A stretch of 64,000 bases of DNA. It comes from Sulfitobacter sp. W027 (GTDB taxonomy: Bacteria; Pseudomonadota; Alphaproteobacteria; Rhodobacterales; Rhodobacteraceae). A program made the translations under genes and the position numbers. The stretch's first letter is position 1, and every line of letters begins with the position of its first letter. Below the pieces are notes generated by a model, which saw only the letters and a program-made list of their open reading frames with translations, was not told the origin of the DNA and made no database searches. Positions 34,114 to 43,744 of the stretch are shown in pieces. The stretch covers positions 310,001-374,000 of the forward strand of contig NZ_CP083564.1 of NCBI RefSeq assembly GCF_025143985.1. The letters are read 5' to 3'.

Positions 34114-35953
34114 ATGTCTATATTAAAACAGAACTTGGTCGGATTGCCCGGATTGAGTACCTTGAGTGAAAAACTCAGGGTCAGGCAAATTTTAGAATCA
34201 ATTTTTCAGTGCATTCGTTTGGATGTGGGCACGCCAGCCGTACAGCTCGTGATTGTGACAGCCTCGCTCGTCACCGTGCTGGGCTATTGGGTGCGTGGAC
34301 ACAGCAGCCTGCCGGGCAAACATTGGTTTCTGCTCGCCATCGTGGCGATGGACCTCTGGCTTCTCTCAGTAGGGGTGGAGCTTTCTGCCATTTCCGCCGC
34401 CTGCGCCTTTGGGGTGAGCCGTTGGGCTTGGATCGGCTTCGTGCTGCTGCCAACCTTCTGGGCTTTCTTTCTTTACGAATACGCGCTTGGGGCCAAGGTG
34501 CCGCGGCGGTTGGTACCTGTGTGCGCGCTTGTCGCGCCCGCGCTGATCACCCTCGCGGCGGTGACAAGTGGTTGGCATGAGAAGTTTTACGGGCCGGAAA
34601 CCAAATGGCTTCTAGGCGAAGATGGCGCCTATGTCCTGTCAGACCATGGGCCGCTGTTCTACATTGCCATCGCCTATCTCTATATGGTCATCATGGCCGC
34701 GGCGGTTGTCGCGGGCCGCGCTGTGGGGACAGCCAACCCGGCGGTGCGCAGTTTCTTTCTCAAACTTTTTGCGGCGACGCTCATCCCGATGGTGGCCAAT
34801 CTGGCCTATATCTTGGGTGGGGTCACGCTGTTTAATACCGACCCTACGCCGTTCTCTTTTGCGCTTTCGCTGACGCTGGTGGTGTGGCTGGTCGCCGATA
34901 ACCGCTGGATCGACGTCAATGCGATCGCGCGGGAACTGTTGTTTTACAACAGCACAGACCCGGTGTTTGTCATCGACCCCGATGGCGAAGCGATTGAGAC
35001 GAACCCGGCAGCGGCAGAGCTGCTGCGCCTAGAGGCGAAGCCTGAAACGCGCCTGCGCCATTTCGGCGAAATGGGACCGATCATCCGCCATCTCGCAGCC
35101 CAAGGCAGCCTACCGGATGTGACCGATATTCAATTGGGCCACCGCCATTTTGCCGTGCGCGCCCATGCGATTTCATTGGGTGTCGGGCAAAAGCAAGTCG
35201 GTTGGGCCGTGGCGCTCGTGGATGTGACGGTGCAAAAGATCGCCGCCCAAAAAGCGATTGCCGCTGAGCAGATGCAAAAGCAGTTCCTTGTCACGGTCAG
35301 CCACGAATTGCGCACCCCTTTGACGGTCATCAACGGCGCGCTTGGCCTGCTGTCCCAAGGCGGCACTAAGGTGAACGACGCGCAAAAGGCCCGCCTTATC
35401 GCGAAGGCCACCAGCAACTCCGAAACGCTGACGAAGCTGGTAAACGATCTGATTGATACCCAAAGTCTGAGTAGTGCTGAGTTCAGTATAGACCTAGAGC
35501 GCTGCGCCCTTGCTCCGATGGTCCAAAGTGCTGTGGCGCGTGCAGAAAGCCTACAGCCCGATAAACACATCCGCTTTGCCTGCGATATTTCTGACAACGC
35601 GCTTATGGTTGAGGCTGATGCCCAGGTTGGACCAAGTGCTTTGCAATGTGCTGTCGAACGCGGTGAAATTCTCTTTGCCCGGCGGGATGGTGGACGTCAG
35701 TTTGCAGCAGGAAGAGGGCATGGCGTTGGTGAGTGTAAGCGACAGCGGCTGTGGCATTCCACCGGGCGCCGAAGAGCAGGTCTTCGCGCCCTTTTCGCAG
35801 CTTGATAGCTCAGACACGAAAACCGCCTATGGCAGCGGTTTGGGTCTGCATATTACCCGGCAGATACTGGACCGCCACGGGGGCAGCATCCGCTACGTCA
35901 GCGCGCCCGGTGTCGGCACGACCTTTACGATCTCTTTACCCTTGGTTGCCTAA
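34114..35953 (+). pseudogene. 7TM sensor histidine kinase, disrupted by a frameshift
   Basis: One kinase gene read in two frames. The first frame (34114-35805) encodes a seven-helix N-terminal sensor like the HisKA_7TM group (residues 40-270), a PAS domain (275-390) and the HisKA dimerisation domain with the phospho-acceptor in VTVSHELRTPLTV. At about 35620-35628 the frame is lost. The ATP-binding part continues in the +1 frame to 35953: RLDQVLCNVLSNAVKFS (N box), DSGCGIPPGAE (G1), FAPFSQL (F) and GSGLGLHI (G2). Without repair the kinase lacks its catalytic domain. No slippery sequence is seen. It is either a true pseudogene, a strain-specific mutation or a sequencing error. There is no adjacent response regulator. 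Confidence 0.85.
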
Positions 35954-35958
35954 CGCAA

Positions 35959-35993
35959 ACCGCCCGGCCTTTACGGGCCGGGCGGTCAATTTT
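35959..35993 (+). terminator. Bidirectional terminator between kinase and amtB
   Basis: An 11-bp perfect stem (ACCGCCCGGCC with GGCCGGGCGGT) and a short loop, followed by CAATTTT. It lies between two converging genes and can serve both. Confidence 0.8.
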
Positions 35994-36012
35994 GAGCCGA
36001 TGTCGCTAGGGC

Positions 36013-37320
36013 TTAGCCCTTGGCGAACTCGGGGTAGGCTTCCATACCCAATTCGGACATATCCAGACCGGTGATCTCAGCCTCTTCGCTGACGCGGATG
36101 CCGCCAGCGGCTTTCAGGATCAGCCAGACGACGAAGCTGACCACGAAGACAAAGAGGCCCACAGCGGCAAAGCCGATGATCTGTGTGACGAAGGACGTGC
36201 CCTCGGTATAGACCGGCACGACCAGCGTGCCCCAGAAACCGGCGATCAGGTGAACCGGGATCGCACCGACCACGTCGTCGATCTTGAACTTATCGAGCAT
36301 CGGCACGGTCAGCACCACGATGATACCACCCACGGCACCGATCCAAAGCGCGCCGAACAATGTCGGGTCAAGCGGACCTGCGGTGATCGAGACGAGGCCC
36401 GCCAGCGCCCCGTTGAGCACCATGGTCAGGTCGACCTTTTTATAGAGCACCTGTGTCAGGATCAGCGCGGCAACGGCACCGGCGGCAGCGGCCATGTTGG
36501 TGTTGGCAAAGATCTGCGCCACGGCGTCAACGTCTTCGATGGTGCCCATGGCAAGCTGCGAGGCGCCATTGAAGCCGAACCAGCCCATCCACAGGATGAA
36601 TGTGCCCAAGGTGGCAAGGGCAAGGTTGGAACCCGGCATTGGCACAACGCGGCCATCTTTGCCGTATTTGCCCAAGCGCGGCCCCAGTACGATGGCCCCG
36701 GCGAGTGCGGCAAAGCCACCAGCAGCGTGCACGAGGGTCGACCCGGCAAAGTCGCTAAAGCCCATTGCGGAAAGGAAACCGCCGCCCCACTGCCAAGATG
36801 CTTCGATCGGGTAGATAAATCCGGTCAGCACGACCACGAAGATCAGGAAGGGCCAGAGTTTGATCCGCTCGGCCAGCGCGCCGGACACGATGGAGGCGGT
36901 GGTGGCGCAGAACATCAACTGAAAGAAGAAGTCGGAAGCGTTGGAATAGCCGCCTGCGTCAATCTCGGTCTTGATGTCTTTGGTAGCGAAGGTGCCAAAG
37001 ACGCCTTCCATGATCCAATTGCCGTCACCGGGGTACATGATGTTGTAGCCCACCAGCCAATACATGACTGCCGCGATGGCAAAGAGGCCCATGTTCTTGG
37101 TCAACTGTGTTGTGACGTTCTTGGAGCGGACAAGCCCGGCTTCCAGCATGGCGAAACCCGCCGCCATCCAAAAGACGAGGAAACCGCCGATCAGGAAAAG
37201 CAGGGTGTTAAAGATGAAGGTCGTATCCGCCAGCGTCGCGTATTCCGCGTCCTGTGCCAGCGCCAGCCCGGGCAGGGCGATGACCGCCGCTGCGAGGGGA
37301 AGTATTAGGTTGGGTTTCAT
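36013..37320 (-). CDS. amtB: Ammonium transporter
   Basis: A 435-residue Amt/Rh-family inner-membrane protein with a signal-peptide-like start (LILPLAAAVIALPGLALAQ) and 11 membrane helices. The pore histidine pair is seen in STLVHAAGG and AIPVHLIAGFWG, and FGFNGASQLA and NTNMAAAAGA are typical. It takes up ammonium. The start was placed at ATG 37320, preceded by AGGAAACGACC, since the longer frame to 37431 has no matching signal peptide. No PII gene (glnK) is adjacent, unlike the common glnK-amtB pair, and I could not find a clear sigma-54 promoter upstream. Confidence 0.95.
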   Translation of the reverse strand: MKPNLILPLAAAVIALPGLALAQDAEYATLADTTFIFNTLLFLIGGFLVFWMAAGFAMLEAGLVRSKNVTTQLTKNMGLFAIAAVMYWLVGYNIMYPGDGNWIMEGVFGTFATKDIKTEIDAGGYSNASDFFFQLMFCATTASIVSGALAERIKLWPFLIFVVVLTGFIYPIEASWQWGGGFLSAMGFSDFAGSTLVHAAGGFAALAGAIVLGPRLGKYGKDGRVVPMPGSNLALATLGTFILWMGWFGFNGASQLAMGTIEDVDAVAQIFANTNMAAAAGAVAALILTQVLYKKVDLTMVLNGALAGLVSITAGPLDPTLFGALWIGAVGGIIVVLTVPMLDKFKIDDVVGAIPVHLIAGFWGTLVVPVYTEGTSFVTQIIGFAAVGLFVFVVSFVVWLILKAAGGIRVSEEAEITGLDMSELGMEAYPEFAKG

Positions 37321-37591
37321 ATGGTCGTTTCCTGTCTGCGGGTCCGAATGCGTGCTTACCGATGCGGGCGGCTGCCCGTGCAGCATGAGAAAACCGGATA
37401 TCGGGCGCTCTTGGACAGGTTTGCCTGCCATATTTGCGCCATTGCCTGGCAGTGCTGCCTAAAAAGCGGGCGCAGGCTGGATTCTGCTTATAAATTAATC
37501 AGACATTTGACGCCGATTGCGCCTTGCAGCGCTAAACAATCCGCTGCAGGCAGGCTAGAGTGTCGAAAAATCAGGCCGGGCAGGCAATCAT

Positions 37592-39844
37592 ATGACTGAC
37601 AAAAACAAGCGCAAACGCCCTTTGGTGGCTGACAAGCGGTATTCTGGCAAAGCGAAGCCGAAGCCAAAAGCGAGCGCGCAGGCCAAACCTGTTGCGCGTA
37701 AGGGGGCACCTGCACGTCGCAAGGCGACCCGCGCTAAACGGCCCCGGCGCGGCGGGATCGTCGGCTTCTTTGCTGGCCTCGCCCGTTGGATTTGGCGCTT
37801 GATCTGGACGATAACCTGGCGCGTGAGCCTTGTGGCCTTCCTCGCGCTTGGCTTGGCTATTGGCTATATCTACACCACGATCCCGCCCCTTGAGGCGCTG
37901 CTTGATGGCCGTGCGCGCGGATCTGTCACCATGCTGGACCGCGAAGGCGATGTCTTTGCTTGGCGCGGGGACCAGTTTGGCGGCGTGGTCACGGCGGAAT
38001 CGGTTTCCAAACACCTGAAGAACGCGGTCATCGCCACCGAAGATCGGCGATTCTACCGTCACTTTGGGGTCAGCCCGCGCGGGATCGCCTCGGCGGTGCG
38101 CATCAACCTCAGCGAAGGGCGCGGTCCGTTGCAGGGCCACGGCGGTTCGACCATCACCCAACAAACGGCCAAGCTGCTCTGTCTGGGTGAACCCTATGAC
38201 GCCAGCTCGGGCATGACCGAAAAAGAGTATGAAGCCGATTGCCGTCGCTCCTCCTTGGGCCGGAAAGCCAAGGAAGCGCTCTTTGCCATGGCGATGGAGT
38301 TAAAATACTCCAAGAACGACATTCTTTCGATCTATCTCAACCGCGCCTATATGGGCGGCGGTGCCTTTGGTGCAGAGGCTGCCGCGCAGCGCTTTTTCGG
38401 CAAACCCTCGGCGGCGCTTTCCGCCTCTGAAGGGGCGATGCTGGCGGGTTTGCTTACAGCGCCTACCACGCTATCGCCCACCAACAACCTTGACCGCTCG
38501 CAAAGCCGCGCCGCTACGGTGATCCGGCTGATGGAAGAGCAGGGTTATCTGTCTGCCGCAGAGGCCGATCAGGCCATCGCCAACCCTGCGCAACTGTCCG
38601 AGGCCGCAGAGGCCGAAGCGGGCGGTTACTTTGCCGATTGGGTCATGTCCTCGGGGCCAGAATTCTTTACCCGCAACACCACCGAAGACGTCATCATCAA
38701 AACCACCCTCGACCAGCGCATCCAGCGCGCCGCTGAGGACGGGCTGAAATGGATCTTCGAGAATAAGGTCCGCGACACCTCCAAAGCGCAGGCGGCGATT
38801 GTCGTGATGTCTTCTGATGGGGCAGTGCGCGCGCTGGTGGGGGGGCGCAAGACCAAGGTCGCGGGCGCATTCAACCGTGCCACACAAGCGATGCGTCAGA
38901 CCGGCTCGGCCTTCAAACCCTTCATCTATGCCGCGGCGCTTGATCTGGGTTATTCGCCCGAAGACATCATCGTGGACGAACCCTACTGTCTTAATATCCC
39001 CGGTTCGGGTGAGTGGTGCCCCAAGAACTACACCAAAAATTTCAAAGGGCCCGTAACTCTGACAGGCGCGCTGAAAGACTCGCTGAACATCCCGGCGGTC
39101 AAAGTCTCGGAAAGCGTAGGTCGCGAGACGGTGAGTGCGGTCGCCACGCAGTTCGGCATCAAAAGCGATCTGGCCGCAGGCCCGGCGCTGGCACTTGGCG
39201 CATCGGAAAGCACCCTGCTTGAGATGACCGGTGCCTATGCGGGCATCCTGAACGGCGGCTCTTCGGTGACGCCCTACGGGCTGGTCGATCTGCGCCTGCT
39301 GGGCGAGACGGAGCCGTTGATGGGCACCGGCGGCGGTATCAACGAGCGTGTGATCCAAGAAGACGCCGCGCGCCAATTGGTCTATATGATGGAGAAGGTG
39401 ATCTCCGAAGGGACCGGCCAGCGCGCTCAGTTTGGCGGGCGTCAACTGGCAGGCAAGACCGGCACAACCTCGGCCAACAAGGACGCATGGTTCGTCGGCT
39501 TCTCGGCAGATTATGTGGCCGGCGTCTGGATGGGCTATGACGACAACACGCCGCTCACAGGGGTCACGGGTGGTGGCCTGCCTGCGGAAATTTGGCGAGA
39601 AACCATGAGCCGTGTGCATGAGGGGATGCCCCTCACCGAACTGCCGATGCTGGCCCCAGCACCGCCCAGCAATTTTGGTGAAGCGCAGCCGGAACCGCAG
39701 CCCCAGCCGCAGCAACCGCAGGGCGGCGGCAACCGAGGGGGCGGCGCAGACAACGTGATCGACCGCGTTTTGCGTGACATCTTTGGCGGCAGCAGCAGTG
39801 GCAGCGGCGCCAGCGCGCCTGCGCCAACCTTTCTCGACCGCTAA
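37592..39844 (+). CDS. Bifunctional penicillin-binding protein 1A (class A PBP)
   Basis: A 750-residue peptidoglycan synthase. A very basic cytoplasmic N-terminus (residues 1-60, many Lys/Arg/Ala/Pro) precedes a membrane helix at about 78-97. The glycosyltransferase domain has the catalytic E150 in ATEDRRFYRHFG and GGSTITQQTAKLL. The transpeptidase domain has the active serine in GSAFKPF and KTGTTSANKD. The tail after residue 680 is Pro/Gln/Gly-rich and disordered. Between the two domain motifs there is an insertion with two cysteines (C197 and C217) that may form a disulphide. It polymerises and cross-links the cell wall. Confidence 0.93.
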   Translation: MTDKNKRKRPLVADKRYSGKAKPKPKASAQAKPVARKGAPARRKATRAKRPRRGGIVGFFAGLARWIWRLIWTITWRVSLVAFLALGLAIGYIYTTIPPLEALLDGRARGSVTMLDREGDVFAWRGDQFGGVVTAESVSKHLKNAVIATEDRRFYRHFGVSPRGIASAVRINLSEGRGPLQGHGGSTITQQTAKLLCLGEPYDASSGMTEKEYEADCRRSSLGRKAKEALFAMAMELKYSKNDILSIYLNRAYMGGGAFGAEAAAQRFFGKPSAALSASEGAMLAGLLTAPTTLSPTNNLDRSQSRAATVIRLMEEQGYLSAAEADQAIANPAQLSEAAEAEAGGYFADWVMSSGPEFFTRNTTEDVIIKTTLDQRIQRAAEDGLKWIFENKVRDTSKAQAAIVVMSSDGAVRALVGGRKTKVAGAFNRATQAMRQTGSAFKPFIYAAALDLGYSPEDIIVDEPYCLNIPGSGEWCPKNYTKNFKGPVTLTGALKDSLNIPAVKVSESVGRETVSAVATQFGIKSDLAAGPALALGASESTLLEMTGAYAGILNGGSSVTPYGLVDLRLLGETEPLMGTGGGINERVIQEDAARQLVYMMEKVISEGTGQRAQFGGRQLAGKTGTTSANKDAWFVGFSADYVAGVWMGYDDNTPLTGVTGGGLPAEIWRETMSRVHEGMPLTELPMLAPAPPSNFGEAQPEPQPQPQQPQGGGNRGGGADNVIDRVLRDIFGGSSSGSGASAPAPTFLDR

Positions 39845-39882
39845 GGCGGTCGGGGCGGCGGCCCGAGAAAAAAATGGCGCTA

Positions 39883-39901
39883 GGTTATCAAAATCATTAT
39901 C
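39883..39901 (+). promoter_or_regulatory. Fur-box-like sequence upstream of ridA
   Basis: The 19 bases GGTTATCAAAATCATTATC match the classical Fur box (GATAATGATAATCATTATC) at 15 of 19 positions, including the complete right half. In Rhodobacteraceae the Fur homologue often acts as Mur and iron is handled by Irr/RirA, so the true regulator is uncertain. It lies 192 bases before ridA. Confidence 0.35.
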
Positions 39902-39944
39902 AATTCCCCATAAGCGGGAAGCGCGCCGTGTTGTGTATGGGCGG

Positions 39945-40085
39945 CTTTGACCTGCTGGTATCACCGGGTGACTGAACCCGGAATGGGATAGCCAAAGCTG
40001 CGCTTCCCAATTCGGAAGAGGTGGCAAAGGGGCTTTTCCTCTGTGCAGCGGGCCGTTAGCGTCCGACTGACTCCAACCAAAGGAA
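39945..40085 (+). ncRNA. Possible structured leader RNA or sRNA before ridA
   Basis: Three consecutive stem-loops can be drawn: CCGGGT/ACCCGG at 39964-39981 (6 bp, loop GACTGA), TGGGA-T-AGC/GCT-TCCCA at 39984-40009 (8 bp with a bulge), and an AGAGG/CCTCT stem near 40016-40044. The region is non-coding and ends at the ridA ribosome site. It matches no riboswitch class that I can recognise. Expression is not demonstrated. Confidence 0.3.
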
Positions 40086-40092
40086 GCCCGCC

Positions 40093-40551
40093 ATGTCCCT
40101 GACTGCCCGCCTCGCCGATCTCGGTATTACCCTGCCCGACGCGCCCGCACCTGCCGCGAACTACGTGCCCTTCGTGGTCACCGGCAATACTATCTATGTC
40201 TCGGGCCAGATCTCTAATGGGCCTGATGGGTTGATCACCGGGCGTTTGGGCGATGGCATGGATGTCGAGGCCGGAGCCGCCGCTGCGCGCAGTTGTGCCC
40301 TGAGCCTTTTGGCGCAGGTTCGTGCAGCCTGTGACGGCGATCTGGATCGGCTCAAGCGGGTGGTGAAGCTGACCGGCTTCGTGAACTCAACCGCCGATTT
40401 CACCGAGCAGCCTAAGGTCATCAACGGCGCATCCGATTTCATGGTTGAGGCTCTGGGCGACGCGGGCCGTCATGCCCGCTCGGCGGTTTCCGCCGCCTCG
40501 CTGCCACTGGGAGTCGCCGTTGAGATCGAAGGCATTTTCGAGATCGAATGA
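40093..40551 (+). CDS. RidA/YjgF family enamine-imine deaminase-like protein
   Basis: A 152-residue RidA-superfamily protein of the slightly longer subgroup. Members remove reactive 2-aminoacrylate-type imines or process related intermediates. Visible features are GNTIYVSGQIS near residue 33, DRLKRVVKLTGFVNS in the middle and the end ASLPLGVAVEIEGIFEI. The arginine usually found before the C-terminal ELP motif in RidA proper is not clear here, so deaminase activity is uncertain. It overlaps the following gdpD gene by 4 bases (ATGA). Confidence 0.88.
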   Translation: MSLTARLADLGITLPDAPAPAANYVPFVVTGNTIYVSGQISNGPDGLITGRLGDGMDVEAGAAAARSCALSLLAQVRAACDGDLDRLKRVVKLTGFVNSTADFTEQPKVINGASDFMVEALGDAGRHARSAVSAASLPLGVAVEIEGIFEIE

Positions 40552-41309
40552 CCCTTCCGGCCGCATTCCTAGAGGTTCCGCTCGCGCATCGCGCACTGCA
40601 CGATGTAACCGCTGGACGGCCCGAAAACAGCCGCGCCGCCGTGCGGGCGGCTGTTAAGGCGGGCGTCGGGATCGAGATTGATCTGCAACTCAGTGCCGAT
40701 GGCAAGGCGATGGTGTTTCATGACTATGCGTTGGAGCGGCTGACACCAGAGCGCGGCGCGGTCCGGCTGCGCGAGGCCAGTGCCCTTGCGGCTATCCCGC
40801 TGGAAGGCAGCGATGAGGGGATCCCGTCGCTTGAGGAGATCCTTGACCTCGTTGCAGGACGGGTGCCGCTGCTGGTGGAATTCAAGGATCAGGATGGTGG
40901 CATGGGGTCGGACGTGGGCCCGCTTGAGGCCGCCGCCGCCGAAAGGCTTGGCCGTTATCGCGGTGATCTGGCGGTAATGTCTTTCAACCCGCATTCGGTG
41001 CGCGAACTCGCGCGCCTGCTGCCCGACGTGCCGCGCGGATTGACCACCAGTGCTTACCGCCCCGACGAATGGCCGCTGCCCGCAGCGACCTGCGACCGGC
41101 TGCGCGGGATTCCCGATTACGCCGAGAGTGGTTCCTGTTTCATCAGCCATGAAGCCAATGACCTGAACCGCCCTCGCGTGGCGGAACTAACGGCCGCAGG
41201 GGCAGCGGTGCTCTGCTGGACGGTCCGCAGCCAAGCCGAAGAGGACATCGCGCGTCAGGTGGCCCAGAACGTAACCTTTGAGGGCTATCTGCCACGCCCG
41301 CGCCCTTGA
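40548..41309 (+). CDS. Glycerophosphodiester phosphodiesterase
   Basis: A 253-residue GDPD TIM-barrel enzyme that splits glycerophosphodiesters to glycerol-3-phosphate. The catalytic HRALHDVTAG-RPENS region (His, Glu-Asn), EIDLQLSADG and VFHDYALERLT hold the metal and base residues (E, D, H), and LVEFKDQ is the next conserved strand. It has no signal peptide, so it is cytoplasmic. Its start overlaps the ridA stop, so the two genes are translationally coupled; the functional link is unclear. Confidence 0.92.
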   Translation: MTLPAAFLEVPLAHRALHDVTAGRPENSRAAVRAAVKAGVGIEIDLQLSADGKAMVFHDYALERLTPERGAVRLREASALAAIPLEGSDEGIPSLEEILDLVAGRVPLLVEFKDQDGGMGSDVGPLEAAAAERLGRYRGDLAVMSFNPHSVRELARLLPDVPRGLTTSAYRPDEWPLPAATCDRLRGIPDYAESGSCFISHEANDLNRPRVAELTAAGAAVLCWTVRSQAEEDIARQVAQNVTFEGYLPRPRP

Positions 41310-41357
41310 TCTGCGAGGCCAAGGCCACACATAGAACGCAAGGCAGGCAAGGCTCAG

Positions 41358-42545
41358 ATGAACGCGCAGGAAATCGAGATTACCGTGGTGCCGAAACTGG
41401 CACAGATCGGCCAAGAGGATTGGGACGCCTGCGCCTGTCCCGAGGCTGCGGATGGGGGCCGTCCGCGTGACCCTTTCACGACTTACCGTTTTCTTTCAGC
41501 ACTGGAGCGGAGCGGATCGGTGGGCCCCGGCACGGGCTGGCAGCCACAATATCTGATGGCGCGGATCGCAGGCCAAGTGATCGCCGTGGCGCCGATGTAT
41601 GCCAAATCGCACAGCCAAGGCGAATATATTTTCGACCATAACTGGGCCCATGCCTATGAGCGGGCGGGCGGGCGCTATTACCCGAAACTGCAGATCGCGG
41701 TGCCACATACGCCCGCCACCGGGCGGCGCTTTTTGGTGCGGCCCGAGTTTGAAGAGACAGGCACCGCCGCGCTGGTTCAGGGCGCGGTGCAGCTGACCGA
41801 TAACAACGCGCTGTCGTCGCTGCATGTGACCTTTTGCACCGAGCAGGAGGTCGCGCGGGCCGAAGCACTGGGTTTGATGAGCCGCAAAAGCCAGCAGTTC
41901 CATTGGCACAACCGGGATTATGCCGATTTCGACGGGTTCCTCGCCAGTCTCTCCTCGCGCAAGCGTAAGAATATTCGAAAGGAACGCGCGCAGGCGCAGG
42001 ATTTCGGCGGCACCATCCACACTTTTACAGGCGACCAGATCGCAACCGAGCATTGGGACGCCTTCTGGCAGTTCTACCAAGACACCGGCGCGCGGAAATG
42101 GGGCTCACCCTACCTCACGCGGGAATTCTTCGACTTTGCGCAGGAAGGCCTGCGCGATAATATTGCGCTGGTGTTGGCCGAACGGAACGGGCGTTGGGTT
42201 GCCGGGGCGTTGAACTTTATCGGGGCGGAGACGCTCTTTGGCCGCTACTGGGGCTGTACCGAGCATCATCCCTTTTTGCATTTCGAACTGTGCTATTATC
42301 GCGCCATGGATTTTGCCATCGCCCATGGGCTTTCCCGTGTCGAGGCGGGCGCACAGGGCGAACATAAGCTCGCGCGGGGGTATCTGCCGTCGCCCACATG
42401 GTCGCTGCATTGGATGCGCGATCCGGGCTTTGCTTCTGCCGTGGGCGAATATCTGCAGGCCGAGCGTGACGCCGTGGATCAGGAAATCAGCGTGCTGACC
42501 GACTACGGCCCCTTCAAAAAGACGACGATCGAGGAACAAGAATGA
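41358..42545 (+). CDS. FemAB-like GNAT-fold protein (peptidogalycan biosynthesis/recognition family)
   Basis: A 395-residue protein of the FemAB_like (PF04339) group. Features include [29 protein letters not shown] split around residues 180-215, [21 protein letters not shown] and the end [26 protein letters not shown]. These are related to acyl-tRNA- or acyl-CoA-dependent N-acyltransferases, but the substrate is unknown. It overlaps the next gene (phhB) by 4 bases as ATGA, and the two are probably one operon with mscS. Confidence 0.87.
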   Translation: MNAQEIEITVVPKLAQIGQEDWDACACPEAADGGRPRDPFTTYRFLSALERSGSVGPGTGWQPQYLMARIAGQVIAVAPMYAKSHSQGEYIFDHNWAHAYERAGGRYYPKLQIAVPHTPATGRRFLVRPEFEETGTAALVQGAVQLTDNNALSSLHVTFCTEQEVARAEALGLMSRKSQQFHWHNRDYADFDGFLASLSSRKRKNIRKERAQAQDFGGTIHTFTGDQIATEHWDAFWQFYQDTGARKWGSPYLTREFFDFAQEGLRDNIALVLAERNGRWVAGALNFIGAETLFGRYWGCTEHHPFLHFELCYYRAMDFAIAHGLSRVEAGAQGEHKLARGYLPSPTWSLHWMRDPGFASAVGEYLQAERDAVDQEISVLTDYGPFKKTTIEEQE

Positions 42546-42850
42546 CCGAGAGATTAAGCATCGAGACCCGCAAGACGCTGCTGCAGCCGTTGTTCAATAC
42601 CGGCTGGGAGATGGTCGAAAGCCGGGATGCGATCCACAAGACGTTCAAGTTCAAGGATTTCGCCGACGCCTTTGGCTGGATGACAAGGGTGGCCATTTGG
42701 GCGGAAAAATGGAATCACCATCCCGAATGGAACAATGTTTACAACCGCGTGGAGGTGACGTTGATCACCCATGACGTGGATGGGCTAAGTTCGCTCGACG
42801 CGAAATTGGCACGCAAGATGGATGGTCTCTTTGGGGCCGGGAAAGACTGA
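42542..42850 (+). CDS. phhB: 4a-hydroxytetrahydrobiopterin dehydratase
   Basis: A 102-residue pterin-4a-carbinolamine dehydratase that recycles the pterin cofactor of aromatic hydroxylases. The family signature [18 protein letters not shown] followed by [11 protein letters not shown] is complete. It overlaps the preceding gene by 4 bases. No phenylalanine hydroxylase gene is in the window. Confidence 0.94.
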   Translation: MTERLSIETRKTLLQPLFNTGWEMVESRDAIHKTFKFKDFADAFGWMTRVAIWAEKWNHHPEWNNVYNRVEVTLITHDVDGLSSLDAKLARKMDGLFGAGKD

Positions 42851-42862
42851 CGGAGAGACCGA

Positions 42863-43708
42863 ATGCAAGATTTGTTTGAAACCGAACTGTGGCAGGGAAA
42901 GACGATTGCCGATCTGCTGACACTGGAGTTCCTTGCCAGCGCGGCAGGCTCGGTGATCGGCGCGATTGTCATTTTGCTGCTGGGGTGGATCATCTCCAGT
43001 TGGCTGCAGCACCGGGTCGAGAACCTTGGCAAGCGGCACAAACATCTTGATGAAATGCTGTTCGAATTTCTGGCCTCGATCGTGCGCTATGTGGTGCTGG
43101 GCTTTACGGTTTTGTTTGTGCTTAACACTTTCGGGGTCAAGACGACCTCGGTCGTGGCGGTTATCGGTGCGGCGGGTCTGGCCATCGGTCTGGCCCTGCA
43201 GGGCACCCTGTCGAACGTGGCCGCCGGGGTCATGCTTATCCTCTTTCGCCCGATTAAAATCGGCGATTTCGTTGAGATTGCGGGTGAGATGGGCACTGTG
43301 AAGCAGATCAACCTGAACTACACGGTGCTTGCTGACCTTAGCAACGTGCAGGTGATTGTGCCGAACTCCGAAGTTTGGGGCAATGTCATCACCAACTATT
43401 CCGTCAACCCGACGCGCCGCGCGGAATGGACCTTTGGCGTAGGCTATGGCGCGAACCTCAAGACCGCCGAAGACATCATCCGCAGCACGATCATGGCGGA
43501 TGAGCGTGCGCATACTGACCCTGAGCCTTTCATTCAGGTCAATAATCTGAACGACAGTTCCGTCGATTTCCTTGTGCGGGTCTGGTGCAGCGCGGGCGAT
43601 TACTTTGCCTTCAAGGCCGATATGACCCGCAAGGTCAAAGAGGCGCTGGACGAGGGTGGCGTGGATATCCCGTTCCCAACCCGCACCATCGTGCAGGCGG
43701 CGGAGTAA
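42863..43708 (+). CDS. mscS: Small-conductance mechanosensitive channel, MscS family
   Basis: A 281-residue minimal MscS with three membrane helices. The pore helix AVIGAAGLAIGLALQGTLSNVAAG is characteristic, and the beta domain contains RPIKIGDFVEIAGEMGTV and VIVPNSEVWGNVI. It follows phhB by 12 bases with AGAGACC upstream, so it is probably in the same operon. It is the second MscS gene of the window. Confidence 0.94.
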   Translation: MQDLFETELWQGKTIADLLTLEFLASAAGSVIGAIVILLLGWIISSWLQHRVENLGKRHKHLDEMLFEFLASIVRYVVLGFTVLFVLNTFGVKTTSVVAVIGAAGLAIGLALQGTLSNVAAGVMLILFRPIKIGDFVEIAGEMGTVKQINLNYTVLADLSNVQVIVPNSEVWGNVITNYSVNPTRRAEWTFGVGYGANLKTAEDIIRSTIMADERAHTDPEPFIQVNNLNDSSVDFLVRVWCSAGDYFAFKADMTRKVKEALDEGGVDIPFPTRTIVQAAE

Positions 43709-43744
43709 CCTGTCCTCCGAACTACGATACCGGCTGAAATGATT

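Noticed and set aside
35600..35650. Programmed ribosomal frameshift in the histidine kinase
   Set aside because: No slippery heptamer, A/T run or downstream pseudoknot is visible at the break; a mutation or sequence error is simpler.
37321..37591. Sigma-54/NtrC promoter for amtB
   Set aside because: No GG-N10-GC element with correct flanks was found on the minus strand in this gap.
38471..40027. A 518-codon open frame antisense to PBP1A
   Set aside because: Same GC effect. It has no signal, ribosome site or recognisable motif, while the plus strand carries the transpeptidase motifs.
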